Positions 6,527-13,766 of a stretch of DNA of 14,850 nt are shown piece after piece. The translations under genes were made by a program, and so were the position numbers. Under the pieces are notes generated by a model that ran no database searches, was not told where the DNA came from, and saw nothing but the letters and a program-made list of their open reading frames with translations. The stretch lies in contig JAGXHC010000176.1 in NCBI GenBank assembly GCA_024636405.1, positions 1 through 14,850 on the forward strand. Direction: 5' to 3'. How positions within the stretch are numbered: position 1 is the stretch's first letter; each line of letters opens with the position of its first letter. This stretch comes from Sulfitobacter sp. (GTDB taxonomy: Bacteria; Pseudomonadota; Alphaproteobacteria; Rhodobacterales; Rhodobacteraceae).

Positions 6527-8953
6527 GGTCAGATCCGCGAGAGGCGCGTATAATGCGCGATAATGTGCCTTGGTCCGTTCAGCCCACGGGTCTTGCTGCA
6601 TGAACTTCTGGGCATAATAAAAGCGATCAGCAAGCGCCTTGCGGCTGTCCGCATCGGTCACGACGCGTTCAACGATGTGATCAAGGCCGACGTTCTCCAT
6701 CCATTTATACATCCGCTCCAGATAGCCGGCTTCCTCACGGTAAAGCTGCACAACAGCGGCCGTATATTCCAGAACCTCATCCTCGGTTTTCACGGTGCAC
6801 ATCACCACGGTGCCCTGAATGTGCAGCCCTGCCGCGCCGCCGATGTGCAAGACATAGCCAGAGTCTACGCAGATCACCCCAACATCCTTGCAGGTGCTTT
6901 CTGCGCAGTTTCGCGGGCATCCGGAAACAGCCATCTTGACCTTTGCGGGCGTCCAGGATCCCCACAGCGCCTTTTCCATGCGGATGCCCAGTCCGGTGCT
7001 GTCTTGCGTGCCAAATCGACAGTGATCGGTGCCGACGCAGGTTTTCACCGTGCGCAGGCCCTTGGCATAGGCCTGACCGCTGACCATCCCGGCCGCATTC
7101 AGGTCAGCCCAGATGTCGGGCAAGTCCTGTTTCTTGACGCCCAGCAGATCGATGCGTTGGCCGCCGGTGACCTTGACCGTCTGCACCTGATACTTGTCTG
7201 CGGCATCGGCGATGGCACGCAACTCGTCCGGCGTGGTTATTCCGCCCCACATGCGGGGCACCACGGAGTAGGTGCCATCCTTTTGGATGTTGGAATGCAT
7301 GCGTTCGTTGACGAAGCGGCTTTGATCGTCATCGGCGTATTCGCCGGGCCAGTCGCACAGCAGATAGTCGTTAAGCGCCGGGCGGCAGGACGCGCATCCG
7401 CAAGAGGTCGTCCAGCCGCATTCTTGCATGACGGCGGGCATGGATTTGAGCTCGCGCGACTTGATCAGACGGCGCACGTCCATATGCGTCAAAGGCGTGC
7501 AAGGACACATCGGTTTAACGGTCTGCACCTCGAAGCTGTCCCCAAGAGTCAAGGCCATCACCTGTTCGACAAGTCCGGTGCAGGTGCCGCACGAAGCGCT
7601 GGCCTTGGTCTGGGCGCGGACATCCGACAAAGTCGTGGCACCGCCCTGGATTGCGTCCGTGATACGGGATTTACATACGCCATTGCAGCCGCAGATTTCT
7701 GCGTCACCCGGTAAGGCTGCAACGGCTGCCAACGGGTCCGATTGGGCACCCCCTTGGAAAGCCGGTCCGAAAATGAGCGTATCGCGCATCTCGCTGATGT
7801 CGGCGTGGTCTTTGATCAGCCCGTGAAACCACGCACCATCCGCCGTGTCGCCATACATCACGGCACCGATCAGGCGCGGTCCTTCAAGCACCAGCCGCTT
7901 GTAGATGCCGCGCGCGGGGTCGCGAAAGACGATGTCGTCCCGACCGTCGCCTTCCGCGAAATCACCCGCGCTGAACAGATCGCAGCCTGTGACCTTCAAC
8001 TTGGTCGCAACCTCTTTCGGGGTAAAGGTCGCGGCGACCTCGCCCAGCGTGTCTGCCGCAACCTTGGCTTGGTCATAAAGCGGTGCCACAAGACCGAAAA
8101 CCGCGCCCTTGTGTTCCACGCATTCGCCAAGGGCAAGGATGTTTGCGTCCGATGTAACCATCGCGTCGTCCACATGGATGCCGCGCCCGACAGCAAGGCC
8201 GGAGGCCTGTGCCAATGCGACGTTCGGGCGGATGCCGACGGCCATCACCAGCAGGTCACAGAGGATTTGGGTGCCGTCATCCAAAAGCAAAGCGCTGACA
8301 CGGCCGTCGCTGCCAAGGATTTCCTTGGAGTTTGCGGAGGTCAGGACGGTAATGCCTTTCGCCTCAAGCGCCTTTTTCAACAGATACCCCGCTGCCTCAT
8401 CCAACTGGCGTTCCATCAGATGGCCCATAACGTGCACAACGGTCACATCAGTTCCACGCGCTGCCATGCCAGCTGCGGCTTCGAGCCCGAGTAGCCCGCC
8501 GCCAATCACAACCGCTTTGGAGCCGGGATCAGCCCCCAGATCCATCATTTGTTCAGTGTCTTCCAAATCGCGATAGGGGATGACACCAGCCAGATCATGG
8601 CCCGGCAGTGGGATCATAAACGGGTTTGAGCCCGTTGCGATGACAAGGCGGTCATAGGGAACCTCGCCCTGTTCGCCGATCACCACGCGGCGGTCGCGGT
8701 CAACGCGCAGCACTTTTTCACCAAAACGGCAGGTCACGCCGTGGGTTTCATACCAAGCGGTGTCATGCGTCACGATTTCGGCGTATGTCTTTTCGCCCGA
8801 CAGCACCGGAGACAGCATCAGGCGGTTATAGTTGCCGCGGGGTTCAGCGTTGAAAAGCGTTACATTCCAATCCCCCGACTGGGTTTCAAACAGGTGTTCA
8901 AGCATCCGGCCAGAGGCCATGCCCGCACCGATGACGATTAGATTTCTGGTCAT
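6509..8953 (-). CDS. nirB: NADH-dependent assimilatory nitrite reductase large subunit
   Basis: NirB reduces nitrite to ammonium with electrons from NADH through FAD, iron-sulfur clusters and siroheme. The 814-residue protein starts with an FAD-binding Rossmann motif (LIVIGAGMASGRMLEHLF, residues 5-22), followed by a second dinucleotide motif (AVVIGGGLLGLEAAAGMAAR, 147-166) for NADH. Next come two BFD-like cysteine regions, CGCNGVC plus CGTC (421-458) and CPC plus CGCASC (483-523). The sulfite/nitrite reductase domain has the [4Fe-4S]-siroheme ligands C639 and C645 (TCVGTDHC) and C679 and C683 (SGCPRNC). All key cysteines are present and length is normal. ATG at 8953 lies three bases after the ATPase-remnant stop, with CGGAG six bases upstream. 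Siroheme comes from CysG in the same operon. This gene survived the deletion just upstream untouched. Confidence 0.97.
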   Translation of the reverse strand: MTRNLIVIGAGMASGRMLEHLFETQSGDWNVTLFNAEPRGNYNRLMLSPVLSGEKTYAEIVTHDTAWYETHGVTCRFGEKVLRVDRDRRVVIGEQGEVPYDRLVIATGSNPFMIPLPGHDLAGVIPYRDLEDTEQMMDLGADPGSKAVVIGGGLLGLEAAAGMAARGTDVTVVHVMGHLMERQLDEAAGYLLKKALEAKGITVLTSANSKEILGSDGRVSALLLDDGTQILCDLLVMAVGIRPNVALAQASGLAVGRGIHVDDAMVTSDANILALGECVEHKGAVFGLVAPLYDQAKVAADTLGEVAATFTPKEVATKLKVTGCDLFSAGDFAEGDGRDDIVFRDPARGIYKRLVLEGPRLIGAVMYGDTADGAWFHGLIKDHADISEMRDTLIFGPAFQGGAQSDPLAAVAALPGDAEICGCNGVCKSRITDAIQGGATTLSDVRAQTKASASCGTCTGLVEQVMALTLGDSFEVQTVKPMCPCTPLTHMDVRRLIKSRELKSMPAVMQECGWTTSCGCASCRPALNDYLLCDWPGEYADDDQSRFVNERMHSNIQKDGTYSVVPRMWGGITTPDELRAIADAADKYQVQTVKVTGGQRIDLLGVKKQDLPDIWADLNAAGMVSGQAYAKGLRTVKTCVGTDHCRFGTQDSTGLGIRMEKALWGSWTPAKVKMAVSGCPRNCAESTCKDVGVICVDSGYVLHIGGAAGLHIQGTVVMCTVKTEDEVLEYTAAVVQLYREEAGYLERMYKWMENVGLDHIVERVVTDADSRKALADRFYYAQKFMQQDPWAERTKAHYRALYAPLADLTLEAAE

Positions 8954-8956
8954 GAT

Positions 8957-9328
8957 TTACTCCGCCGCGATGGTTTTGGGTTTCGGCGCGGGCTTTGCCC
9001 CATGCTCGTATTCAGTCAGGAAATCCAGAACCTCCTGCCGGTATTCATAGTAATCGGGATGTGCCAGCAGGGCCTTGCGGGTGCGCGGGCGTGGCAGTTT
9101 GACATCGGTGATCTTGCCGATGGTTGCTTGTGGTCCGTTGGTCATCATCACGACCCGGTCGGCCAGCAAGATCGCCTCGTCCACGTCATGGGTCACGCAA
9201 ATTGCAGTGACTTTGGTACGCGACCAGACTTCCATCAGGACTTCCTGAAGCTCCCAACGTGTCAGACTGTCAAGCATTCCGAACGGTTCATCGAGCAGCA
9301 GCAGTTTTGGCGACAATGCAAAAGCGAG
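8957..9328 (-). pseudogene. nrtD: Nitrate ABC transporter ATPase, C-terminal remnant
   Basis: Only about the last 122 codons of a NrtD/TauB/SsuB-type ATPase remain, against roughly 260-280 residues in the family. The remnant begins at AFALSPKLLLLDEP (Walker B) and keeps the D-loop region FGMLDSLTRWELQ and the H-loop ICVTHDVDEA, plus a typical nitrate-transporter C-terminus (TNGPQATIGKI and HPDYYEYRQEV). Walker A, Q-loop and the LSGG signature are gone. Upstream codons in this frame show no ATPase homology; instead they are the out-of-frame nrtB sequence. There is no credible start codon or ribosome binding site. An ATPase without Walker A and signature cannot bind and hydrolyse ATP. It lacks the extra NrtA-like domain of NrtC, hence the nrtD symbol. 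The end is intact and sits three bases from nirB. The remnant shows no further decay, suggesting a recent event. Confidence 0.9.
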
Positions 9329-10035
9329 CAAAGCGTGACAGTGATGGCCGACACCAGGAAAGATTTCGAGAACATCCCGTCATTGGTCGCGTAAACGGCA
9401 GAGACAACCATTGTCACAATGGGCAACCATGCCAGCGGCGACACCGGTTTGAAGATTTGTATCAGCGGGTTCAGTGCTGCGTTTGCAGTGGGTGACAGGC
9501 CCGCCGCAATGCCCAGTGGAATGGCAATCACCGACGCAATCAGAAACCCGAAGAATACTGTATTGATCGACGTCCAGATCTGCCCGTAGTAGGTCGGCGA
9601 TCCGGTATAGGCGATTATCTTTACATCGGCTTCGCGACCGGCATCGACAAGCTTCTGGTTTCGCAAGGCAAGGCGCTCGTTGAACACCGCCTCCTTATCC
9701 CACTTCACCACGGCGTCGGCGTGAAGGCCTTTGGCCTCTTCCCAGACCGCAACGGGGCCCGGGATCGCGCCAAGTGACGTGACGACTTTGGGCGCAAGAG
9801 CAGACCAGAGTGACAGGAAGATGGCGATCGACAGAAGCGGGACACCCAGAAGACGCCAAACATCCTTGAGTTGGCCACGCGGGTTGTCACCGGCTGCGGC
9901 TTTCATCAACGGTGTGACCCAAGCAAGGCCGAGAACACCGAACCAGGCGTCGGCTTTATTGAGACGGGTGAACCAGATTGCGCGACGGGCTTCGCGGTGC
10001 TGAGCTTCGATGGTGTCTGGGTCGACGGCAGTCAT
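9262..10035 (-). pseudogene. nrtB: Nitrate ABC transporter permease NrtB, 3'-truncated
   Basis: NrtB is the inner-membrane permease of the nitrate ABC importer. Residues 1 to about 238 look authentic, including a cytoplasmic N-terminus, a first membrane segment near 63-81, the periplasmic insert and the segments FFGFLIASVIAIPLGIAAGL (161-180) and PLAWLPIVTMVVSAVY. At ITVTLCSL the protein should continue with a WPTLINTAVGV-like sequence. Instead it runs into the DNA of the ATPase gene in a wrong frame, giving 19 unrelated residues (LHCRQNCCC and so on) and a stop at 9264-9262. The missing ~100 residues hold the EAA loop that docks the ATPase and the last membrane segments, so the product should not work. 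ATG at 10035 has GGAG about eight bases upstream; the open frame extends further but through the terminator, so it is not used. The break shares its junction with the nrtD remnant. Confidence 0.92.
9318..9334 (-). other. Deletion junction joining nrtB to the ATPase gene
   Basis: Reading on the minus strand, nrtB codons for TLCSL (ACG CTT TGC TCG CTT) pass into ATPase codons for AFALS (GCT TTT GCA TTG TCG) within a few bases. The shared GCTTT could belong to either parent, which suggests joining at a short microhomology of about five or six bases. From usual family lengths about 0.7-0.9 kb is missing. The exact size cannot be read from this window. Confidence 0.8.
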
Positions 10036-10065
10036 GATGGGTCTCCGGGATGGGATAGGATCAGG

Positions 10066-10098
10066 AAAAAATGTGCCGCCCCCGGTCCGGGGCGGCAC
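10066..10098 (-). terminator. Rho-independent terminator or attenuator between nrtA and nrtB
   Basis: On the minus strand a perfect 10-base-pair stem (GTGCCGCCCC with GGGGCGGCAC) closes a six-base loop GGACCG and is followed by A and six Ts. It starts eight bases after the nrtA stop and ends 30 bases before the nrtB ATG. Such a hairpin after a binding-protein gene is a known way to make more binding protein than permease and ATPase. Here it would also limit read-through into nirB and beyond. Confidence 0.9.
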
Positions 10099-10105
10099 GA
10101 GGGCG

Positions 10106-11458
10106 TCAACCGCCCGCGGCTTCGTCGGATTTCAGGCCGATGGGCAGGCTGTCGATGTAGGCGTTGGGGGCTTTGCCGTCGTAGGGAATGCCGTCAATGA
10201 TGTCGGCCGCAGGCGTCGGTTCCTTGTAACCGTCGGTCTCCCATGGGAAATCGGCCTCGTTTGCCAACCCGTCGTCAACCAACAGGCGCGCAGCTTGCAG
10301 ATAAATGTCGGGGCGATAGACGGATTTCGCGGTTTCGTCGAACCACGTGTCATCTTTTGGTTCGGCGATCTGACCCCAACGACGCATCTGGGTCAGATAC
10401 CAGACTGCATCAGAGTAATAAGGATAGGTCGCATTGTAGCGGAAAAAGACGTTGAAGTCGGGCACTTCGCGCACATCGCCTTTCTCATACTCGAATGTGC
10501 CTGTCATGGAGGCGGCGATCACCTCGCGGTCGGCCCCTACGTATTCAGGGCGTGCCAGCATATCGACTGCCGCTTCACGGTTGGCGTTGTCGTTTTCATC
10601 CAGCCATATCGCCGCGCGGATCAGCGCTTTGGTCAGTGCCAGTGTGGTGTTCGGGTTTTCTTGGGCAAAGGCTTCGGTGATCCCGAAAACCTTCTCGGGG
10701 TTGTTTTTCCACAACTCGTAGTCAGTAATGACCGGCACGCCGATCCCCTTGACGACTGCTTGCTGGTTCCAGGGCTCGCCCACGCAATATCCGTCGATTG
10801 TGCCAGCCTCCAAGGTTGTGGGCATCTGCGGTGGCGGTGTGACGGACAACATGACGTCTGCCCCGATCTGACCCGAATTATCGCTGGGTGTGTAAAGTCC
10901 GGGGTTCAGACCACCGGCCGCAAGCCAGTAGCGCAACTCGTAGTTATGGGTGGAGACCGGGAACACCATGCCCATGTTGAACGGCTTGCCCGCGGCCTTG
11001 TAGCTGTCAACGACGGGCTTCAACGCTGACGCGCTGATCGGGTGCTGTGGCCTACCCTCGCTGTCTTTGGGGATGTTCGGCTTCATCTCTTCCCAGACGG
11101 CATTCGACACGGTGATGCCATTGCCGTTCAGGTCCATGGAAAAAGGCGTGATGATATGTGCCTCTGTGCCGTAGCCGATTGTCGCGGCCAGCGGCTGGCC
11201 CGCAAGCATGTGCGCTCCGTCCAGTTGACCGCCGATCACACCATCAAGAAGGACCTTCCAGTTGGCCTGCGCTTCCAGCGTGACAAAAAGACCTTCGTCA
11301 AGAAAGTAACCGTTTTCATAGGCCACAGCGAGCGGTGCCATGTCTGTCAGCTTGATAAAGCCGAACCTCAGTTCGTCTTTTTCAAGCGCCAGCATTTCGG
11401 CGAGGGCGGGCCCGGTCAGCATCGTAGTTGCCATCAGGGAGAGTGCGAGTTTCTTCAT
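10106..11458 (-). CDS. nrtA: Nitrate ABC transporter periplasmic binding protein
   Basis: NrtA binds nitrate (and often nitrite) in the periplasm and delivers it to NrtB. The 450-residue protein has a classic Sec signal peptide, [20 protein letters not shown], with probable cleavage after ALA at residue 20. The mature protein matches the NrtA/CmpA family: [19 protein letters not shown] (30-48), [12 protein letters not shown] (78-89), [16 protein letters not shown] and the binding-loop motif [12 protein letters not shown], which NasS shares as DAFCVGEPWG. The frame is open much further upstream, but that extension covers the leader hairpins and has no homology, so ATG at 11458 is used; AGGA lies about nine bases before it. 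Expression should depend on NasT read-through of the leader terminator. The gene is intact although its membrane partners are truncated, so the protein would be an orphan binding protein. Confidence 0.96.
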   Translation of the reverse strand: MKKLALSLMATTMLTGPALAEMLALEKDELRFGFIKLTDMAPLAVAYENGYFLDEGLFVTLEAQANWKVLLDGVIGGQLDGAHMLAGQPLAATIGYGTEAHIITPFSMDLNGNGITVSNAVWEEMKPNIPKDSEGRPQHPISASALKPVVDSYKAAGKPFNMGMVFPVSTHNYELRYWLAAGGLNPGLYTPSDNSGQIGADVMLSVTPPPQMPTTLEAGTIDGYCVGEPWNQQAVVKGIGVPVITDYELWKNNPEKVFGITEAFAQENPNTTLALTKALIRAAIWLDENDNANREAAVDMLARPEYVGADREVIAASMTGTFEYEKGDVREVPDFNVFFRYNATYPYYSDAVWYLTQMRRWGQIAEPKDDTWFDETAKSVYRPDIYLQAARLLVDDGLANEADFPWETDGYKEPTPAADIIDGIPYDGKAPNAYIDSLPIGLKSDEAAGG

Positions 11459-11511
11459 GAAAATATCCTGTTGTGAGGTTCGGGAGGAGGAAGGAAAGCC
11501 CCGAACGAACG

Positions 11512-11562
11512 AAAAATAGCCGCTGACCAACTTTGCGCTTTTGCACAAAGGGTCGAGCGGCT
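11512..11562 (-). terminator. Leader terminator controlled by antitermination
   Basis: The 5' arm AGCCGCTCGACCCTTTGTGC pairs with the 3' arm GCGCAAAG-TT-GGTC-AGCGGCT across an AAAA loop, with one bulged C, a TT bulge and one G-U pair. The sequence ATTTTT follows at once. This is a strong intrinsic terminator that would stop transcription 54 bases before nrtA. Nine bases of its 5' arm are also needed by the upstream hairpin P2, so the two structures exclude each other. Confidence 0.92.
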
Positions 11563-11590
11563 CTGCTCGGATTACCCGGACTTTGGGAAT
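11554..11590 (-). promoter_or_regulatory. Putative ANTAR-binding hairpin pair (NasT antiterminator)
   Basis: P2 (11554-11569) is CGAGC-AGAGCC-GCTCG: a perfect five-pair stem and a six-base loop with A at position 1 and G at position 4, the known signature of ANTAR targets. P1 (11571-11590), one base upstream, is ATTCCC-AAAGTCC-GGG(T)AAT, with a loop that also has A1 and G4 but is seven bases long, or six with a bulged C. The paired arrangement, the linker of one base and the overlap of P2 with the terminator's 5' arm are as expected for a NasT-type antiterminator. NasT itself is encoded in the same cluster. P2 is the stronger of the two. Confidence 0.8.
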
Positions 11591-11665
11591 GGGATCAGGT
11601 GGACGCCATTGTCTACCTAAGTTCATCAATGCTTAAGGCGTTTGCTTAATCAATGCCTCAGGTCG

Positions 11666-11717
11666 GAGATTTTGTGGAATCTCGTAAACTTTCTGCACTG
11701 CGGCATTGGACTGCCGC
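11666..11717 (-). other. Two perfect 6-6-6 hairpins after nasS
   Basis: GCGGCA-GTCCAA-TGCCGC (11700-11717) and GAGATT-CCACAA-AATCTC (11666-11683) are both perfect six-pair stems with six-base loops, 16 bases apart. The loops share AA at their end but lack A1/G4, and no U tract follows. As DNA the first is also a GC-rich inverted repeat that might be an operator. Role unknown. Confidence 0.65.
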
Positions 11718-11725
11718 TTTTTCGA

Positions 11726-12823
11726 TCACTCTTGCTGTGTAGCGCTGAATTTCTGACCGTCGAACGAAAGATCATCAGGGGTTGGACGCCGCTGATATCC
11801 GGGAATCGCCCGGAGGGCCTGATCATGCAGCTCGGTGCGGTATGTCGCCATCGCCGCAGCGCGGGCCGCAGTCCGGTCCAGCCCCAGACGGGCGGCAAGC
11901 CGCTCGCCGATCCATGCAGCGTGGTCAGGTTGCGGTGAATAGCGTGCGAAATCGACAAACTGCGGCACGCTGCGGCTTTCGCCTCGCCCGGAAATGGTCA
12001 GATGACCGGACAAAGCCCTGTCGATCACCTCTGCCGGCACATCAAGGTAATCGCGCCCCGCCAGCATCTCGCAGGCCGTGGTTCGGCTTTGTGGATCGGC
12101 GAGCCACTGGCCAGCGTGCCACAAGGCCCGGATAACAGCGCGCAGCGGTTCGGGGTCGGTATCAGCCAGATCTGCACGGACGCCCAGAACCTTTTCCGGC
12201 GCACCCGGCCAAATGAGGGAACCGGGCAGCAGCAATGCGCCCGCGCCAGCCTCTACCGCCATGGACCCCCAAGGCTCACCCACGCAGAAGGCGTCAAGTT
12301 CGCCTGCAGCGAGACCCGCAGCCATGAGCGGTGGCGGCACGGTGCGAATGTCCAGTGCCGCAGGCGATGGCAGACCAAGAGCGGTCAGCCAATAATATAA
12401 AAGCTCGGCATGCATCGAGAACGGAAAGGGGACAGCGATGCGCAACGGACCATTGGCAGCAGCAATCAGTGCTTGTCCAGCGGTATAGGCGTCATCCATT
12501 CCGAACGAATGGCCCGCATCGCGCATACGGCCTGCTATCTCGTTGCTGACACCAACAACTTCGCCATTCGTCGACAGAACGGCCACTGCGGCTAGCGGCG
12601 ATGCCGACCCACCAAGACCAAGCGCCGTGGCAACAGGCATCGCCGACAGCATCTGCGCCGCTGTGACTTGTCCAAAGGAAACCATATCCCGTAACGCAGA
12701 CCACGAATTGGCACGTCGCAGGTCAAGCGTGACCCCCTCGGCCCTGTCAAAGCCCATTTCGGAGGCGACAATCAGCGGAGCCGCGTCGACAAGCGGCAAG
12801 AAGCCCACAAGCATCGTCGTCAT
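11726..12823 (-). CDS. nasS: Nitrate/nitrite sensor NasS
   Basis: NasS is a cytoplasmic relative of NrtA that senses nitrate or nitrite and holds the antiterminator NasT in an inactive complex until the anion binds. The 365-residue protein keeps the periplasmic-binding-protein core (GFLPLVDAAPLIVASEMGF at 7-25, QMLSAMPVATALGLGG at 57-72, FSMHAELLYYWLTALG at 135-150 and DAFCVGEPWG at 177-186) but has no signal peptide, which separates it from NrtA. ATG at 12823 overlaps the nasT stop by four bases (ATGA), so sensor and regulator are made in step. Position directly behind nasT and ahead of the leader with hairpins fits the NasTS systems of Paracoccus, Azotobacter and Bradyrhizobium. A simple CmpA/SsuA-like protein is the alternative, but context makes NasS much more likely. 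Confidence 0.93.
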   Translation of the reverse strand: MTTMLVGFLPLVDAAPLIVASEMGFDRAEGVTLDLRRANSWSALRDMVSFGQVTAAQMLSAMPVATALGLGGSASPLAAVAVLSTNGEVVGVSNEIAGRMRDAGHSFGMDDAYTAGQALIAAANGPLRIAVPFPFSMHAELLYYWLTALGLPSPAALDIRTVPPPLMAAGLAAGELDAFCVGEPWGSMAVEAGAGALLLPGSLIWPGAPEKVLGVRADLADTDPEPLRAVIRALWHAGQWLADPQSRTTACEMLAGRDYLDVPAEVIDRALSGHLTISGRGESRSVPQFVDFARYSPQPDHAAWIGERLAARLGLDRTAARAAAMATYRTELHDQALRAIPGYQRRPTPDDLSFDGQKFSATQQE

Positions 12824-13404
12824 GACAACAGGCCCGCTGTGGTGACCAGCGCCTCGGCCACGTCGACGACCTTGCGGCCCTGGTCCATCGCGGCGCGGCG
12901 CAACAATGCGTATGCGGCCTGTTCGTCAATCCCCTTGGCCTTCATCAGCAGACCTTTGGCGCGGTCGATGACCTTGCGCTCTTCCAGCGCACGCTTGGTC
13001 GCAGCCAACTCTACGCGCATCTGCCGAAACATATTGAACCGCGCAACGGCAGCGTCGATGATTGGCTTCAGACGGTCGGCGCGCAATCCGTCTACAACAT
13101 AGGCCGAAACGCCAGCCTCAATCGCAATCTTGGTCAAGTTGGCGTCGCTGTGGTCAACAAAAAGCGCGACGGGCCTCTCCAGCGGGGCAGAAGCAAGCGT
13201 TAAGGTTTCCAGCGCATCCCGTGAGGGGTTGTCCAGGTCTATTAGAATGATATCCGGATTTTGCGCTGCAACGGCAGCCGTGAGACGGTTCATGTCCGTC
13301 ACAATATTCAATTCGTATTGGCCTGCACGAGACAAGCTTTCTTCAATGAGCGCGGCGCGGGCCGGGTCACCTTCGACGATCGTGATTTTGAGAAGTCGCT
13401 GCAT
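12820..13404 (-). CDS. nasT: ANTAR-type antitermination regulator NasT
   Basis: NasT is an RNA-binding response-regulator-like protein that prevents termination in nas leaders. From ATG at 13404 it is 194 residues, the usual length. A pseudo-receiver domain covers about 1-120 (LLKITIVEGDPARAALIEESL, then PDIILIDLDNPSRD with D56), and a coiled region and ANTAR domain cover about 130-190 (LEERKVIDRAKGLLMKAKG, then AYALLRRAAMDQGRKVVDVA). Its likely target is the hairpin pair at 11554-11590 in the same transcript. An in-frame ATG at 13524 would add 40 residues with a hydrophobic stretch unlike any NasT start, and ATG at 13431 is another option; the ribosome binding site before 13404 is weak, so the start is the least sure part. 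nasS overlaps its end. Confidence 0.93.
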   Translation of the reverse strand: MQRLLKITIVEGDPARAALIEESLSRAGQYELNIVTDMNRLTAAVAAQNPDIILIDLDNPSRDALETLTLASAPLERPVALFVDHSDANLTKIAIEAGVSAYVVDGLRADRLKPIIDAAVARFNMFRQMRVELAATKRALEERKVIDRAKGLLMKAKGIDEQAAYALLRRAAMDQGRKVVDVAEALVTTAGLLS

Positions 13405-13766
13405 CGCTTCAGGGTCAGCAGAGATAATCATCAATGGCAATAAAAAAGCACAAGAACCAAACCCTGAACAGACAAGTGCCACTGGATTGAGCAGTAGACG
13501 TACGAGATTTGGAAAATCAGTCATATTCCAACTGTGAAAACGGCCTGATTACCGCCCATATTATCGGCAGCCTGCATTTCCCGTTAAGTGTCTCTTGGCA
13601 GCGGTTTGACTGAAGGCTGAGGTGGAGAAATGCACAGTTGGCCAAAATGATTTTCACCATTTTTTGTAGTACCCGAGGGGGGATTACAGCTGCTCGAAAG
13701 GGTTTCTGGAGGCGGGGAAGCGTTTACAGTCTTGCCGCAAACGCTTTGGACTGCCCAATGCGCCGT
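13405..13766. other. Gene-free region between the DUF1028 gene and nasT
   Basis: These 362 bases separate two minus-strand units and should contain the nasT promoter. A weak sigma-70-like candidate is TTGTGC (13453-13448) with GATTAT (13429-13424) at an 18-base gap, just before the ATG at 13404. An AT-rich inverted repeat, AAAATG and CATTTT followed by more Ts on the plus strand, lies at 13644-13665, and a longer stem-loop lies at 13718-13746. No RNA gene, repeat array or extra protein gene with recognisable features is seen. Confidence 0.5.
13718..13746 (-). other. Stem-loop after the DUF1028 gene
   Basis: AAGCGTTT and AAACGCTT form a perfect eight-pair stem around 13 bases, 20 bases past the DUF1028 stop. 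No U tract follows on the minus strand, so it is at best a weak terminator or an mRNA 3'-end stabiliser. Confidence 0.45.

Larger units (their letters stand above)
11459..11725 (-). promoter_or_regulatory. nasS-nrtA leader region
   Basis: This 267-base gap between the nasS stop and the nrtA ATG has no protein gene. On the minus strand, in order, it holds two perfect 6-6-6 hairpins (11700-11717 and 11666-11683), a repeat-rich AT stretch (11610-11660), two adjacent hairpins with ANTAR-type loops (11554-11590), a long terminator (11512-11562) and the nrtA ribosome binding site. The promoter is not resolved. A -24/-12-like match (AGGCAT, five bases, AAGCA, with GG and GC ten bases apart) lies at about 11648-11663, but Rhodobacter NtrC is known to work with the sigma-70 enzyme, so I give it little weight. 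Confidence 0.8.

Noticed and set aside
6563..7714. Plus-strand open frame of 383 codons opposite nirB
   Set aside because: It mirrors nirB codons, shows no family features and is antisense to intact siroheme-binding motifs.
10010..11029. Plus-strand open frame of 339 codons opposite nrtA
   Set aside because: Shadow of nrtA with no recognisable motifs, and its start lies inside the nrtB 5' end.
11648..11663. Sigma-54 promoter-like sequence with GG and GC ten bases apart in the leader
   Set aside because: Only the core dinucleotides and a few neighbours match, and NtrC of Rhodobacter is known to act with the sigma-70 enzyme. Not enough for a call.
13405..13524. Forty-codon N-terminal extension of NasT with a hydrophobic stretch
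   Set aside because: NasT proteins normally begin just before the LLKITIVEGD-like strand, and the extension has no family match; more likely 5' untranslated sequence. Ribosome profiling or N-terminal peptides could overturn this.
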